The translations under genes and the position numbers were made by a program. The notes under the pieces were generated by a model that had not been told where the DNA came from, ran no database searches, and saw only the letters and a list, made by a program, of their open reading frames with translations. From JBBQSU01 sp038234815 (lineage in GTDB: Bacteria; Planctomycetota; Phycisphaerae; Tepidisphaerales; Tepidisphaeraceae), in the NCBI GenBank assembly GCA_038234815.1, contig JBBQSU010000194.1:1-5393 (forward strand): 5,393 nt of DNA, in the 5' to 3' direction. The stretch's first letter is position 1. Each line of letters starts with the position of its first letter. Below are positions 1 to 5,393 of the stretch, in pieces.

Positions 1-1304
1 TGCACGCCGGCCTTCTCCAACATGCTGGCCATCATGATGTTCCGCTCTTCGTCAAAGCGGGCCTTCAATTCGATCAGGCATACCACCTGCTTGTGGGCCT
101 CTGCGGCGCGCACCAGCGTGCTGATGAACGGACTGGCGTCACCGGTGCGGTACAAGGTCATCTTGATCGCCATGACTTTCGGGTCGCTGGCCGCGGCCTT
201 CACAAATCGCTCCACCGAGGCGTTAAAACTCTCGTAAGGATGATGGACGAGCAGATCGCCGGATCGAATGACCGCGAAGATGTCGCTTTCCTCGTCGGCC
301 AGTTGTTTGGGCACCACCGGTACCCACGGTTCGGCGCGGTATTGCGGCAAGTTCAGATCGGTAATGACCTTCAAGTCGTTGAAGTTCAGCTCCGAATCGA
401 GTTCGTACACGTCGTCTTGCGTCAGCTCAAGCTCGGCCAGAAGGAAGTTGCGAATCCAGGCGTTCGGGTTTGGCCCGTGTTCAAGGCGGACGGCATCAGC
501 AAAGCGCCGCTGGCGCAGCTCGTCTTCCATCAACTGCCGCAGGTCCTCCACGTCCTCTTCATCCCGTTCCAGATCGACATTTCGCGTGACGCGGAAGAGC
601 ATTACGTCCACGATCGCCATGTCCGGGAAAAGATCGTGGAGGTTGTGGCGAATCAGTTCATGTAAAGAGACGAATCGAAACCCTTCGCCAGGATTTGCAA
701 AGTTGACCCACTTGGGCAGTACCTCCGGCACCTTCACACGCGCAAACAGTGGCTCGGCACGATCGGGGTGTTGCAGGATCACCCCCAGCGAGATCGACAG
801 GTTGGAAATGAAAGGAAATGGACTGCCCGGATCGACGGCCAGCGGGGTGAGAACCGGAAAGACGTTGTCCGCGAAATACTTGTGAGAGGCCTCGCGTTCG
901 GCGTCGGTCAACTGCTCCCATTCCAACACTTGCACGCCGATTTCCGCAAGCCGCGGGTGGAGAATTTTTCGATAACAATCGGCCTGCTCGCGCAGCAGGG
1001 GCAAAAGTGCCTGGCGGATGCTCGTCAGCGATTCAGGGGGCGTCAGGCCGTCGGGAGTGCGCGTTATTGCGCCGTCGAGAATCTGTCGCTTCAGGGCGCC
1101 GACGCGCTTCATGAAAAATTCATCGAGATTTGACGTGAAAATCCCCAGAAACCGCAGGCGTTCCAAAAGCGGGGTACGCTCGTCGGTCGCCTCGCACAAC
1201 ACCCGCTGGTTAAACGCAAGCCAGCTCAGGTCGCGGTTCAAAAATTCGGCGGGCGGGTTCGCTGAGTCGTTACGAAGGACCGTTTCAGTTTGATTTGCCT
1301 GCAT
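1..1304 (-). CDS. ppk1: Polyphosphate kinase 1, N-terminal 434 residues (cut by left edge)
   Basis: PPK1 reversibly transfers the gamma-phosphate of ATP to a growing polyphosphate chain; it is a cytoplasmic or membrane-associated enzyme of phosphate and energy storage. The reading frame runs from ATG at 1304 off the left edge with no stop. Visible in the translation: an N-domain opening with NRDLSWLAFNQRVL (residues 23-36), SNLDEFF (58-64) with the Asn that binds adenine nucleotide in the family, a middle head domain, then KMTLYR (381-386) and ELKARFDEERNI (412-423). R386 and R416 line up, at a constant offset of 11, with E. coli R375 and R405, which I recall as phosphate/Mg site residues. 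At that offset the autophosphorylated His would fall about 12 residues beyond the edge. The family length is about 690-720 residues, so roughly 60 % is present. The start is supported by GGGGAA (1310-1315) 5 nt upstream and by the promoter at 1320-1349. No frameshift is seen. Confidence 0.96.
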   Translation of the reverse strand, partial: MQANQTETVLRNDSANPPAEFLNRDLSWLAFNQRVLCEATDERTPLLERLRFLGIFTSNLDEFFMKRVGALKRQILDGAITRTPDGLTPPESLTSIRQALLPLLREQADCYRKILHPRLAEIGVQVLEWEQLTDAEREASHKYFADNVFPVLTPLAVDPGSPFPFISNLSISLGVILQHPDRAEPLFARVKVPEVLPKWVNFANPGEGFRFVSLHELIRHNLHDLFPDMAIVDVMLFRVTRNVDLERDEEDVEDLRQLMEDELRQRRFADAVRLEHGPNPNAWIRNFLLAELELTQDDVYELDSELNFNDLKVITDLNLPQYRAEPWVPVVPKQLADEESDIFAVIRSGDLLVHHPYESFNASVERFVKAAASDPKVMAIKMTLYRTGDASPFISTLVRAAEAHKQVVCLIELKARFDEERNIMMASMLEKAGV

Positions 1305-1319
1305 AATCGTTCCCCAGAC

Positions 1320-1349
1320 ATTATCCGGGAAATGTTCAGGTTGTGTAAA
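1320..1349 (-). promoter_or_regulatory. Predicted sigma70-type promoter of ppk1
   Basis: On the minus strand TTTACA (1344-1349, 5/6 match to the -35 consensus) is followed after 18 nt by GATAAT (1320-1325, 5/6 match to the -10). A start site about 7 nt downstream, near 1313, would give a leader of only about 9 nt before the ppk1 ATG and would clip part of the GGGGAA ribosome site, so the true start may lie a base or two upstream. The promoter implies that ppk1 is transcribed independently of the sulfur cluster behind it. This is inferred from consensus matches only. Confidence 0.5.
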
Positions 1350-1361
1350 GCGGTGAACCGC
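1350..1361. repeat. 12-bp palindrome GCGGT-GA-ACCGC abutting the ppk1 -35 box
   Basis: Perfect 5-bp arms surround a 2-bp centre, directly next to the -35 hexamer at 1344-1349. The centre is too short for a stable RNA hairpin, so if it is functional it is more likely a dimer-binding operator or activator site. I cannot assign it to a regulator, and it does not resemble a Pho box. A 10-bp match can also arise by chance in GC-rich DNA. Confidence 0.25.
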
Positions 1362-1415
1362 AGACGATTTTCCTCTTACCAACGATGCGGTGCGTTGTCT
1401 GCCCCCGCGGAATCG

Positions 1416-1447
1416 AAACAGCACTGGACTCAGTACCCGAGCCTCGG
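1416..1447 (-). terminator. Weak candidate terminator after the CoA-disulfide reductase gene
   Basis: Beyond the stop codon at 1454-1456 the minus strand reads CCGAG-G-CTCGG (1437-1447), then GTACTG-AGTC-CAGTGC (1421-1436: 6 pairs including one G-T, with a 4-nt loop), then a poor T-rich tail TGTTT (1416-1420). The stem is short and the T tract is broken, so intrinsic termination would be inefficient. It is the only stem-loop with any T-rich tail that I see in this gap. Confidence 0.25.
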
Positions 1448-1453
1448 CCTGCA

Positions 1454-3094
1454 TCACGCCAGTTGTGCGTCCTTCGCCAACGAATAGCCACCTTTGAGGT
1501 TCTTCACGGATATCACTCCGCTTTGCTGAAGGATGCGTTGGGCCACATATCCGCGTTGGCCCACCTGGCAGAAGACAACCGTCTCTCGCAGCATGTCGAT
1601 TTCATCAACGCGCCCGCGAAGCTCGTCCAGCGGGATGTTCACTGCCGACTTGATCGTACCCTTGGCGTACTCGGCCGGTGTGCGCACGTCGATCAACTGC
1701 TGTCCGTTCATTTCGGCCGGGCTAATGGCTTCGGCGTGCTGCTGATTCCTTGCCACAAACGCCGCAAAGTGGACCGGATCTTTGGCACTGCCAAATTGCG
1801 GGGCATAGGCCAGATCCACCTCGGCCAGGTCGTCGATGGTTCCACCGAAGTGCATCACGGTGGCGATCACGTCGATCCGCTTATCCACGCCCGCGCCACC
1901 CACCGCCTGCGCTCCGAGGATGCGCCTGCTCTGGCGCCCAAAAATCAACTTCAGGCGCATGGGTTCAGCCCCGGGATAATACCCCGCGTGGTTGTTCGGC
2001 ATGACGTAGGCCGTATCGATATCAAAGCCGGCCTTGCGAGCGTCGCGTTCACCCAGGCCCGTCACGCCGACGGATAGATCGAAAACCTGGACGATCGCGG
2101 TTCCCATCACTTTGCCGGCCGGCCGGGACGATCCGGTGGCCGCGTGTTCGCCGGCCAGCCGACCCTGCCGATTGGCCGGCCCAGCCAGCGGAACCCGCGC
2201 GGGCTTTCCGGTCACGCCGTGAATTAGTTCCGCGACATCGCCGGCGGCGTAAATGTCCGGGTCGCTGGTCCGTTGATACGCATCGACTGCGATTCCGCCA
2301 GTCGGGCCGATGCATAACCCGGCCGACTGCGCCAACTGCACATTGGGCTTTACCCCGATCGACAGTACGACAAAGTCCACTTTTATCGCGCGCCCGTCTG
2401 CAAGCACGATCTCGTTCACATTCCCGTTGTTTGCCCGCAATGCCTCCAGCCCAGTGCCGGTAATGACCTGGACGCCGTGGGCTATCAGTTCTTGCTGAAC
2501 GCGTGGGCAAAGCTCCTGATCCAATGGCGGGAGCACGTGCGGGGCTTTTTCGATCATGCACACGTCCAGCCCGCGATCGCGCATCGCCTCGGCCATCTCC
2601 AATCCGATGAACCCCGCGCCGACAATCGCCATTGATTTCGGCTTGCTAAGTTTCAAAAAGTTGTGGATCGCCTGCGTGTCTTCCATCGACCGGACGAGAA
2701 ACACATTGGGTGCGCGGCCGTGTTCGATGGGTGGAACAATCGCCGATGCGCCCGTGGCGAGAATCAGCTTGTCATAGCCAAGGAGGTATTTGGTGCTCGA
2801 CCGATGATCCAGAACTTCCATCGTTCGGTCCGCTCGATTGATGGCAACGACTTCGTTGCGCACACGGGCGTCGATGTTGAACCGCTCTTTCACCCGATCG
2901 ACTGTCGTCACCAGCAGTTTGTCTTCCGTCTGGATTCTTCCGGCCAGATAGTAGGGCAAGCCGCAATTGGCAAACGAGATATAGCCCCCTTTTTCCAGCA
3001 CGATGATGCTGGCGGCTTCGTTCATCCGTCGTGCTCGCGTGGCGGCGCTCATTCCGCCAGCAACCCCGCCGACGATCACAATCCGTAATGCCAT
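1454..3094 (-). CDS. CoA-disulfide/persulfide reductase with C-terminal rhodanese domain (CoADR-RHD / Npsr type)
   Basis: A 546-residue FAD-dependent pyridine nucleotide-disulfide oxidoreductase fused to a rhodanese. Members of this class use NAD(P)H to reduce CoA-disulfide, CoA-persulfide or polysulfide in the cytosol. Seen: FAD-binding GGVAGG (9-14); SFANCGLPYY with the single redox cysteine C44 typical of the CoADR/NADH oxidase group; ATG (113-115); second dinucleotide fold GAGFIG (159-164) with E182 at the end of its second strand, which suggests NADH preference; FAD motif YAAGD (282-286); dimerisation domain to about 445. Y372 and Y430 are spaced exactly like the two active-site tyrosines I recall for S. 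aureus CoADR (361 and 419), which favours CoADR/persulfide reductase over NADH oxidase. The rhodanese domain (about 455-546) has LIDVRTPAEY and loop C509-QVGQR. The start is supported by AAGAGG 5 nt upstream. It is the third gene of the arsR cluster, 61 bp after the membrane rhodanese gene. Both cysteines are intact. Confidence 0.93.
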   Translation of the reverse strand: MALRIVIVGGVAGGMSAATRARRMNEAASIIVLEKGGYISFANCGLPYYLAGRIQTEDKLLVTTVDRVKERFNIDARVRNEVVAINRADRTMEVLDHRSSTKYLLGYDKLILATGASAIVPPIEHGRAPNVFLVRSMEDTQAIHNFLKLSKPKSMAIVGAGFIGLEMAEAMRDRGLDVCMIEKAPHVLPPLDQELCPRVQQELIAHGVQVITGTGLEALRANNGNVNEIVLADGRAIKVDFVVLSIGVKPNVQLAQSAGLCIGPTGGIAVDAYQRTSDPDIYAAGDVAELIHGVTGKPARVPLAGPANRQGRLAGEHAATGSSRPAGKVMGTAIVQVFDLSVGVTGLGERDARKAGFDIDTAYVMPNNHAGYYPGAEPMRLKLIFGRQSRRILGAQAVGGAGVDKRIDVIATVMHFGGTIDDLAEVDLAYAPQFGSAKDPVHFAAFVARNQQHAEAISPAEMNGQQLIDVRTPAEYAKGTIKSAVNIPLDELRGRVDEIDMLRETVVFCQVGQRGYVAQRILQQSGVISVKNLKGGYSLAKDAQLA

Positions 3095-3099
3095 AGCAA

Positions 3100-3105
3100 C
3101 CTCTT
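3100..3105 (-). promoter_or_regulatory. Ribosome binding site AAGAGG of the CoADR-RHD gene
   Basis: AAGAGG on the minus strand lies 5 nt before the ATG at 3094. It fixes the start, which places the FAD-binding glycines at residues 9-14 as expected for the family. I saw no separate promoter with both hexamers in the 61-bp gap, so the gene is probably translated from the arsR-led transcript. Confidence 0.65.
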
Positions 3106-3113
3106 AGTGTTTG

Positions 3114-3157
3114 AAAAACGTCATTCGCCTCGATCCCCTCGGCGGCCCAAAGTTTTT
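3114..3157 (-). repeat. Interrupted inverted repeat in the gap between the rhodanese and CoADR genes
   Basis: AAAAAC and GTTTTT (3114-3119 and 3152-3157) flank CGCC/GGCG arms (3126-3129 and 3141-3144), so the transcript could fold into an interrupted stem that starts at the stop codon of the rhodanese gene (3156-3158) and ends 8 nt before the next ribosome site. The inner stem has only 4 pairs around an 11-nt loop and the two arm sets are separated by unpaired bases. It could be a weak attenuator or processing element, or it could be chance. Confidence 0.25.
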
Positions 3158-3713
3158 AAGCAGCCTTCTGCGCCCCGCAGGCCGACGCTGTGGCTTGGCC
3201 TTGGTTCCAGGGCATTTTTGCCAGCATCATGCCCAGGGCACAGGTATTGGTCAGACCGGCGAAAATCAGCCCCGCTCCCATCAACCCGCTGATCCAGTAG
3301 GCCCGCGGATCGACCAGCCAGCCCAAAACCACGCCGGCCAGAACAAACAGCCCCACGACAATGCGGACCTGGCGTTCGAGGGACAGGACGGCCCTGCGCT
3401 GGACCGGCAGCCCCGCGGCCACCCAGGCATCGGTCCCGCCTTCGACGTTTATCACATCGGTTATTCCGGCGGCGGTCAGTTGCTCGCAGGCTTTGCCCGC
3501 GCGCTTGCCTGATTTGCAGATGACATAAGTGGCCTTGCCATTGGCGCGCGTGCGGATGGCGGATACGTCCAGCGAGCCGAGTGGCATGTTGACTGCGCCG
3601 ACGGCATGGACCCCGGCGAATTCAATCCCGGTTCGCACGTCGAGCAGCAGGGGGCTTTGGCCGTTTTGACTAAGAGCAAACAAATCGGAGCAAGAGATCA
3701 CGTTAATTGACAT
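3156..3713 (-). CDS. YgaP-like membrane-anchored rhodanese (rhodanese + DUF2892)
   Basis: A 185-residue sulfurtransferase. The N-terminal cytosolic rhodanese domain (about 1-105) has LLLDVRTGIEF (22-32) and the active loop C66-KSGKRA, where the cysteine would carry the persulfide sulfur. The C-terminal part is a DUF2892-type membrane domain: SLERQVR (111-117), a first hydrophobic helix at about 118-134, and a second at about 140-164 running through GLIFAGLTNTCAL and ending in MPWN (167-170). No signal peptide is present, consistent with anchoring by the C-terminal helix hairpin. E. coli YgaP has the same layout and size class. C158 lies in the second helix; YgaP also has a reactive second cysteine that I recall as C158. 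The gene sits 22 bp after arsR, the same order as E. coli ygaV-ygaP. The start at 3713 has AAGG 5 nt upstream. A role in moving persulfide sulfur at the membrane is inferred. Confidence 0.92.
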   Translation of the reverse strand: MSINVISCSDLFALSQNGQSPLLLDVRTGIEFAGVHAVGAVNMPLGSLDVSAIRTRANGKATYVICKSGKRAGKACEQLTAAGITDVINVEGGTDAWVAAGLPVQRRAVLSLERQVRIVVGLFVLAGVVLGWLVDPRAYWISGLMGAGLIFAGLTNTCALGMMLAKMPWNQGQATASACGAQKAA

Positions 3714-3718
3714 ATCAA

Positions 3719-3722
3719 CCTT
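3719..3722 (-). promoter_or_regulatory. Ribosome binding site of the membrane rhodanese gene
   Basis: AAGG (minus strand) lies 5 nt before the ATG at 3713, inside the 22-bp gap after the arsR stop codon (3736-3738). The tight spacing, with no room for a promoter, supports co-transcription with arsR. Confidence 0.55.
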
Positions 3723-3735
3723 GTAAGAGAGTTTG

Positions 3736-4071
3736 TTAATTCGCGTCGGAATCCAACACCGACGACTCCTGCTGAATGTGACGAACCACCCCGTCGCAGA
3801 CGATGCGGCACATCTCGAAAACGCTTTTGTCCTGAATCCGGTAAAACACCTGCGTGCCTCGCCGCTGGGCAGAGACCAGGCCGGCCTGCTTCAGAACGGC
3901 CAGATGCTTTGATACCGAGGCCTGGCGCACTTTCAGGTCCCGAGTGAGTTCGGTGACGTTGCTGGTGCCGCACTTGAGCCTCAGAAGGAGCCGCAGGCGC
4001 GTCTGATCGGCCATGGCCGCCAGTCGCTCGGCCACCTTGGTCAGCAAACGGGGGTTGGACAGGATATCCAT
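3736..4071 (-). CDS. ArsR/SmtB-family repressor, probable reactive-sulfur (thiol) sensor
   Basis: A 111-residue winged-helix repressor of normal ArsR size. Seen: the N-terminal helix with LAAMADQTRLRLLLRL (17-32), a helix-turn-helix at about 38-62 with VRQASVSKHLAVLKQAGLV (48-66), the wing RRGTQVFYRI (70-79), and a C-terminal helix with VFEMCRIVCDGV (84-95). The classic arsenic/cadmium ELCVCDL box is absent: the corresponding stretch reads KCGTSNVTEL (33-42). Cysteines are C34, C88 and C92 only, so a C34 to C88/C92 disulfide or polysulfide bridge, as in the BigR/SqrR/YgaV persulfide sensors, is a reasonable guess; a three-thiol metal site is the alternative. It is the first gene of the cluster and probably represses it through the palindromes at 4078-4101. 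There is no Shine-Dalgarno sequence before the ATG, and the next internal ATG (M20) would cut into the fold, so 4071 is preferred. Family call is firm; the ligand is inference. Confidence 0.93.
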   Translation of the reverse strand: MDILSNPRLLTKVAERLAAMADQTRLRLLLRLKCGTSNVTELTRDLKVRQASVSKHLAVLKQAGLVSAQRRGTQVFYRIQDKSVFEMCRIVCDGVVRHIQQESSVLDSDAN

Positions 4072-4077
4072 TCAATC

Positions 4078-4093
4078 ATTCTTATATAGGAAT
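4078..4093. promoter_or_regulatory. 16-bp near-palindrome ATTC-N8-GAAT, predicted repressor operator
   Basis: The + strand reads ATTCTTATATAGGAAT; 7 of the 8 symmetry pairs match, around a TATATA core. It lies over the predicted -10 region of the arsR promoter, where a bound ArsR dimer would block RNA polymerase. ATTC-N8-GAAT is the operator form I remember for SqrR of Rhodobacter capsulatus, a persulfide-sensing ArsR protein. The symmetry is seen; the binding protein is inferred from its position. Confidence 0.6.
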
Positions 4094-4101
4094 ATGTTCC
4101 T
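4088..4101. promoter_or_regulatory. Overlapping inverted repeat AGGAA-N4-TTCCT between -10 and -35
   Basis: Perfect 5-bp arms around TATG. It overlaps the right half of the ATTC-N8-GAAT palindrome by 6 bp and ends on the first base of the -35 element. Its half-site (GGAA/TTCC) resembles the GAAT/ATTC half-site, so it may be a second, weaker or alternative repressor site, and the two together fill the whole promoter spacer. Simultaneous occupancy on the same face seems unlikely because of the overlap. Confidence 0.4.
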
Positions 4102-4155
4102 GTCAATGGCTGACCCCTCGTTTCGCCGACATAAATCCGGTATCACACCTGTCTT

Positions 4156-5393
4156 ATGCCCAAAATACAAACTCTCTCCAACCGTGACAAAGTGAACCTT
4201 GCCGACACCTGGGACCTGGCGTCGCTCTATCCATCGGACATAGCGTGGGAACGGGCGTTTAAGCAACTTGAGCGAAAGATTCCCGGGTATCGCAAGTTCA
4301 GCGGGAAACTGGCCCGGAGCGCCGCAGGGCTGAAGGCCTGCCTGGTGTTTGACGCCGAGATGGACCGGCTTTCCGAGCGGCTTGGCGTCTATGCCTATCT
4401 GCGATCGGCCCAGGATCAGACCGATAGCGCCGCCCAGCGGTTGAAGGGGCGCTATCAGCACGCCGCCACCTTAGCTGCCGAGAGCGCCGCGTTCATCCGC
4501 CCGGAAATCCTGGCCATCTCCGAAGGCCGAATGCGTACGCTCCTGAATTCCCCGGAACTGCGTGACTGGAAGTTGGCGCTTGAACGTGTCGTGCGTTATC
4601 GCCCGCACACTCTTGGCAAGAAGGAAGAGGAATTGCTGGCCATGCAGGGGCAGATGTCCGGCGCGTCGAACCAAATTTTTCGGCAGCTGAATGATTCGGA
4701 CCTTCGCTGGGGGCTTATTAAAGATGAGAAGGGCCGAAAGATCGAACTATCTCACGCGTCGTTCATCACCTTTCTAAATTCGCCTAAGCGTGATGTTCGG
4801 CAGGAAGCATTTCATGCCTATTACTCGCAATTTGACGCCCACAAGAATACCTTCGCCGCGGCCTACAACGCGTCGGTTCAGCGTGACTGTTACTACGCCA
4901 AGGCCCGCGGATACAAATCCGCCCGCGAGGCTTCACTCTTTGCCGACAACGTCCCGCTCAAGGTGTATGACAATCTCATCGACGCCGTCCACACGAACTT
5001 GCCGGTGGTCCACAAGTATTTTGACCTTCGCCGCCGGCTGATGAAGTTGAAAGACGTCCATCAGTACGACACTTATGTGCCGATTCTTGCCGACATCGAA
5101 AAACACACGCCCTGGGACAAAGCCGTCGAGACCGTGGTGGCTGCGCTTGAACCGCTCGGCGACGAGTATTGCCGGGTGCTGCACACCGGCCTGACCACCG
5201 CCCGGTGGTGCGATCGCTATCCGAATAAGGGAAAGCAGTCGGGCGCGTTCAGCCACGGCACATTCGATGCCATGCCGTATATCCTGATGAACTACGAACC
5301 TGCCGTGCTGGATCACGTGTTCACCTTGGCACACGAGGCTGGGCATTCGATGCACTCGTGGTATTCGGCCCGCCATCAGCCATTTCAGTATTA
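4156..5393 (+). CDS. pepF: Oligoendopeptidase F (M3B zinc metallopeptidase), N-terminal 412 residues, cut by right edge
   Basis: A cytosolic peptidase of the thimet/PepF family that cleaves short oligopeptides in late protein turnover. The frame opens at ATG 4156 and continues past the right edge. Seen: the N-terminal WDLASLYPSD segment (19-28) typical of PepF, an all-helical N-lobe, the catalytic-lobe approach KQSGAFSHGTFDAMPYILMN, and the zinc motif H393-EAG-H397 followed by SMHSWYSA. The third zinc ligand, a Glu about 25 residues after the motif, would lie just beyond the window (residue about 421). About two thirds of a roughly 600-residue protein is present, with no signal peptide. An in-frame stop at 4132-4134 and no other upstream ATG make 4156 the best start; no clear Shine-Dalgarno sequence or strong promoter is visible. 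The gene is divergent from arsR across an 84-bp gap. Confidence 0.94.
   Translation, partial: MPKIQTLSNRDKVNLADTWDLASLYPSDIAWERAFKQLERKIPGYRKFSGKLARSAAGLKACLVFDAEMDRLSERLGVYAYLRSAQDQTDSAAQRLKGRYQHAATLAAESAAFIRPEILAISEGRMRTLLNSPELRDWKLALERVVRYRPHTLGKKEEELLAMQGQMSGASNQIFRQLNDSDLRWGLIKDEKGRKIELSHASFITFLNSPKRDVRQEAFHAYYSQFDAHKNTFAAAYNASVQRDCYYAKARGYKSAREASLFADNVPLKVYDNLIDAVHTNLPVVHKYFDLRRRLMKLKDVHQYDTYVPILADIEKHTPWDKAVETVVAALEPLGDEYCRVLHTGLTTARWCDRYPNKGKQSGAFSHGTFDAMPYILMNYEPAVLDHVFTLAHEAGHSMHSWYSARHQPFQY

Larger units (their letters stand above)
4078..4106 (-). promoter_or_regulatory. Predicted promoter of the arsR-rhodanese-CoADR cluster
   Basis: On the minus strand a perfect TTGACA (4101-4106) is followed after 17 nt by AAGAAT (4078-4083, 4/6 match to TATAAT). 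TATAAG at 4081-4086 is a second -10 option but with a short 14-nt spacer. With the 17-nt option transcription would start at about 4071, the A of the arsR ATG, giving a leaderless or nearly leaderless message. This fits the absence of a ribosome site. The palindromes occupying the region are the reason to expect repression from here. Confidence 0.6.

Noticed and set aside
93..885. Plus-strand open frames of 190 and 205 codons opposite ppk1
   Set aside because: They are antisense to a clearly conserved PPK1 frame, and their translations are rich in Arg, Ser and His with no recognisable domain, as expected of shadow frames in GC-rich coding DNA.
1..1304. ppk1 lacking its catalytic histidines
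   Set aside because: The frame is intact to the left edge and the missing residues would begin about 12 codons beyond it, so this is a window cut, not a truncation.
1326..1361. Possible Pho box in front of ppk1
   Set aside because: I looked for TGTCA-like 11-bp direct repeats and found none; only the -35 element TTTACA has slight similarity.
1385..2077. Plus-strand 230-codon open frame opposite the CoADR-RHD gene
   Set aside because: It lies almost wholly antisense to a gene with complete motifs; its translation shows no family features and it has no ribosome site of note.
3698..4075. Alternative 125-codon minus-strand frame overlapping arsR, from a TTG at 4075
   Set aside because: It covers the same DNA as the ArsR protein in another frame and has a Pro/Gly/Arg-rich, low-complexity translation.
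4072..4461. Minus-strand 129-codon frame that would sit upstream of arsR
   Set aside because: It is mostly antisense to the conserved N-terminus of PepF and has no recognisable domain.
4933..5376. Minus-strand 147-codon frame opposite pepF
   Set aside because: It is antisense to the PepF catalytic-lobe region including the HExxH codons, so a shadow frame is the simplest reading.

Overview
The window is a compact bacterial chromosomal segment of moderately high GC (estimated by eye at 55-60 %) with five protein-coding genes and short intergenic gaps. I see no RNA gene, mobile element, CRISPR array or phage gene. The organism is probably a free-living Gram-negative-type bacterium. The protein flavour, including a rhodanese/DUF2892 protein with an MPWN tail motif and a diverged oligoendopeptidase F, makes me think of Planctomycetota or a related phylum. 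That is an impression, not a measured assignment.

Layout on the + strand axis: positions 1-1304 hold the N-terminal 434 residues of a polyphosphate kinase 1 gene on the minus strand, cut by the left edge before its catalytic histidine. A short spacer (1305-1453) holds a good sigma70-type promoter for ppk1, a 12-bp palindrome, and a weak candidate terminator for the gene before it. Positions 1454-4071 hold a three-gene minus-strand cluster. In transcription order it encodes an ArsR-type repressor (4071-3736), a YgaP-like membrane rhodanese (3713-3156), and a CoA-disulfide/persulfide reductase with a fused C-terminal rhodanese domain (3094-1454). An 84-bp divergent region (4072-4155) separates this cluster from a plus-strand oligoendopeptidase F gene (4156 to the right edge), which is cut just after its HExxH zinc motif.

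The central cluster is the most interesting part. The gene order arsR then membrane rhodanese matches the E. coli ygaVP arrangement, and the third gene belongs to the CoADR-RHD/NADH-persulfide-reductase class. Together they look like a small self-regulated module for sensing and handling reactive sulfur (persulfides, polysulfides, CoA-persulfide). The repressor has three cysteines, C34, C88 and C92, in places where a thiol-based sensor could use them. Its promoter has a perfect TTGACA -35 box. A 16-bp near-palindrome of the form ATTC-N8-GAAT covers the -10 region, and an overlapping AGGAA-N4-TTCCT repeat fills the rest of the spacer up to the -35 box. ATTC-N8-GAAT is the operator form I remember for the persulfide sensor SqrR. 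No sulfide:quinone oxidoreductase or persulfide dioxygenase gene is present in this window.

The flanking genes, ppk1 (polyphosphate synthesis) and pepF (cytosolic peptide degradation), are housekeeping genes with no obvious mechanistic tie to the sulfur cluster. The pepF start does lie only 55 bp beyond the arsR -35 box.
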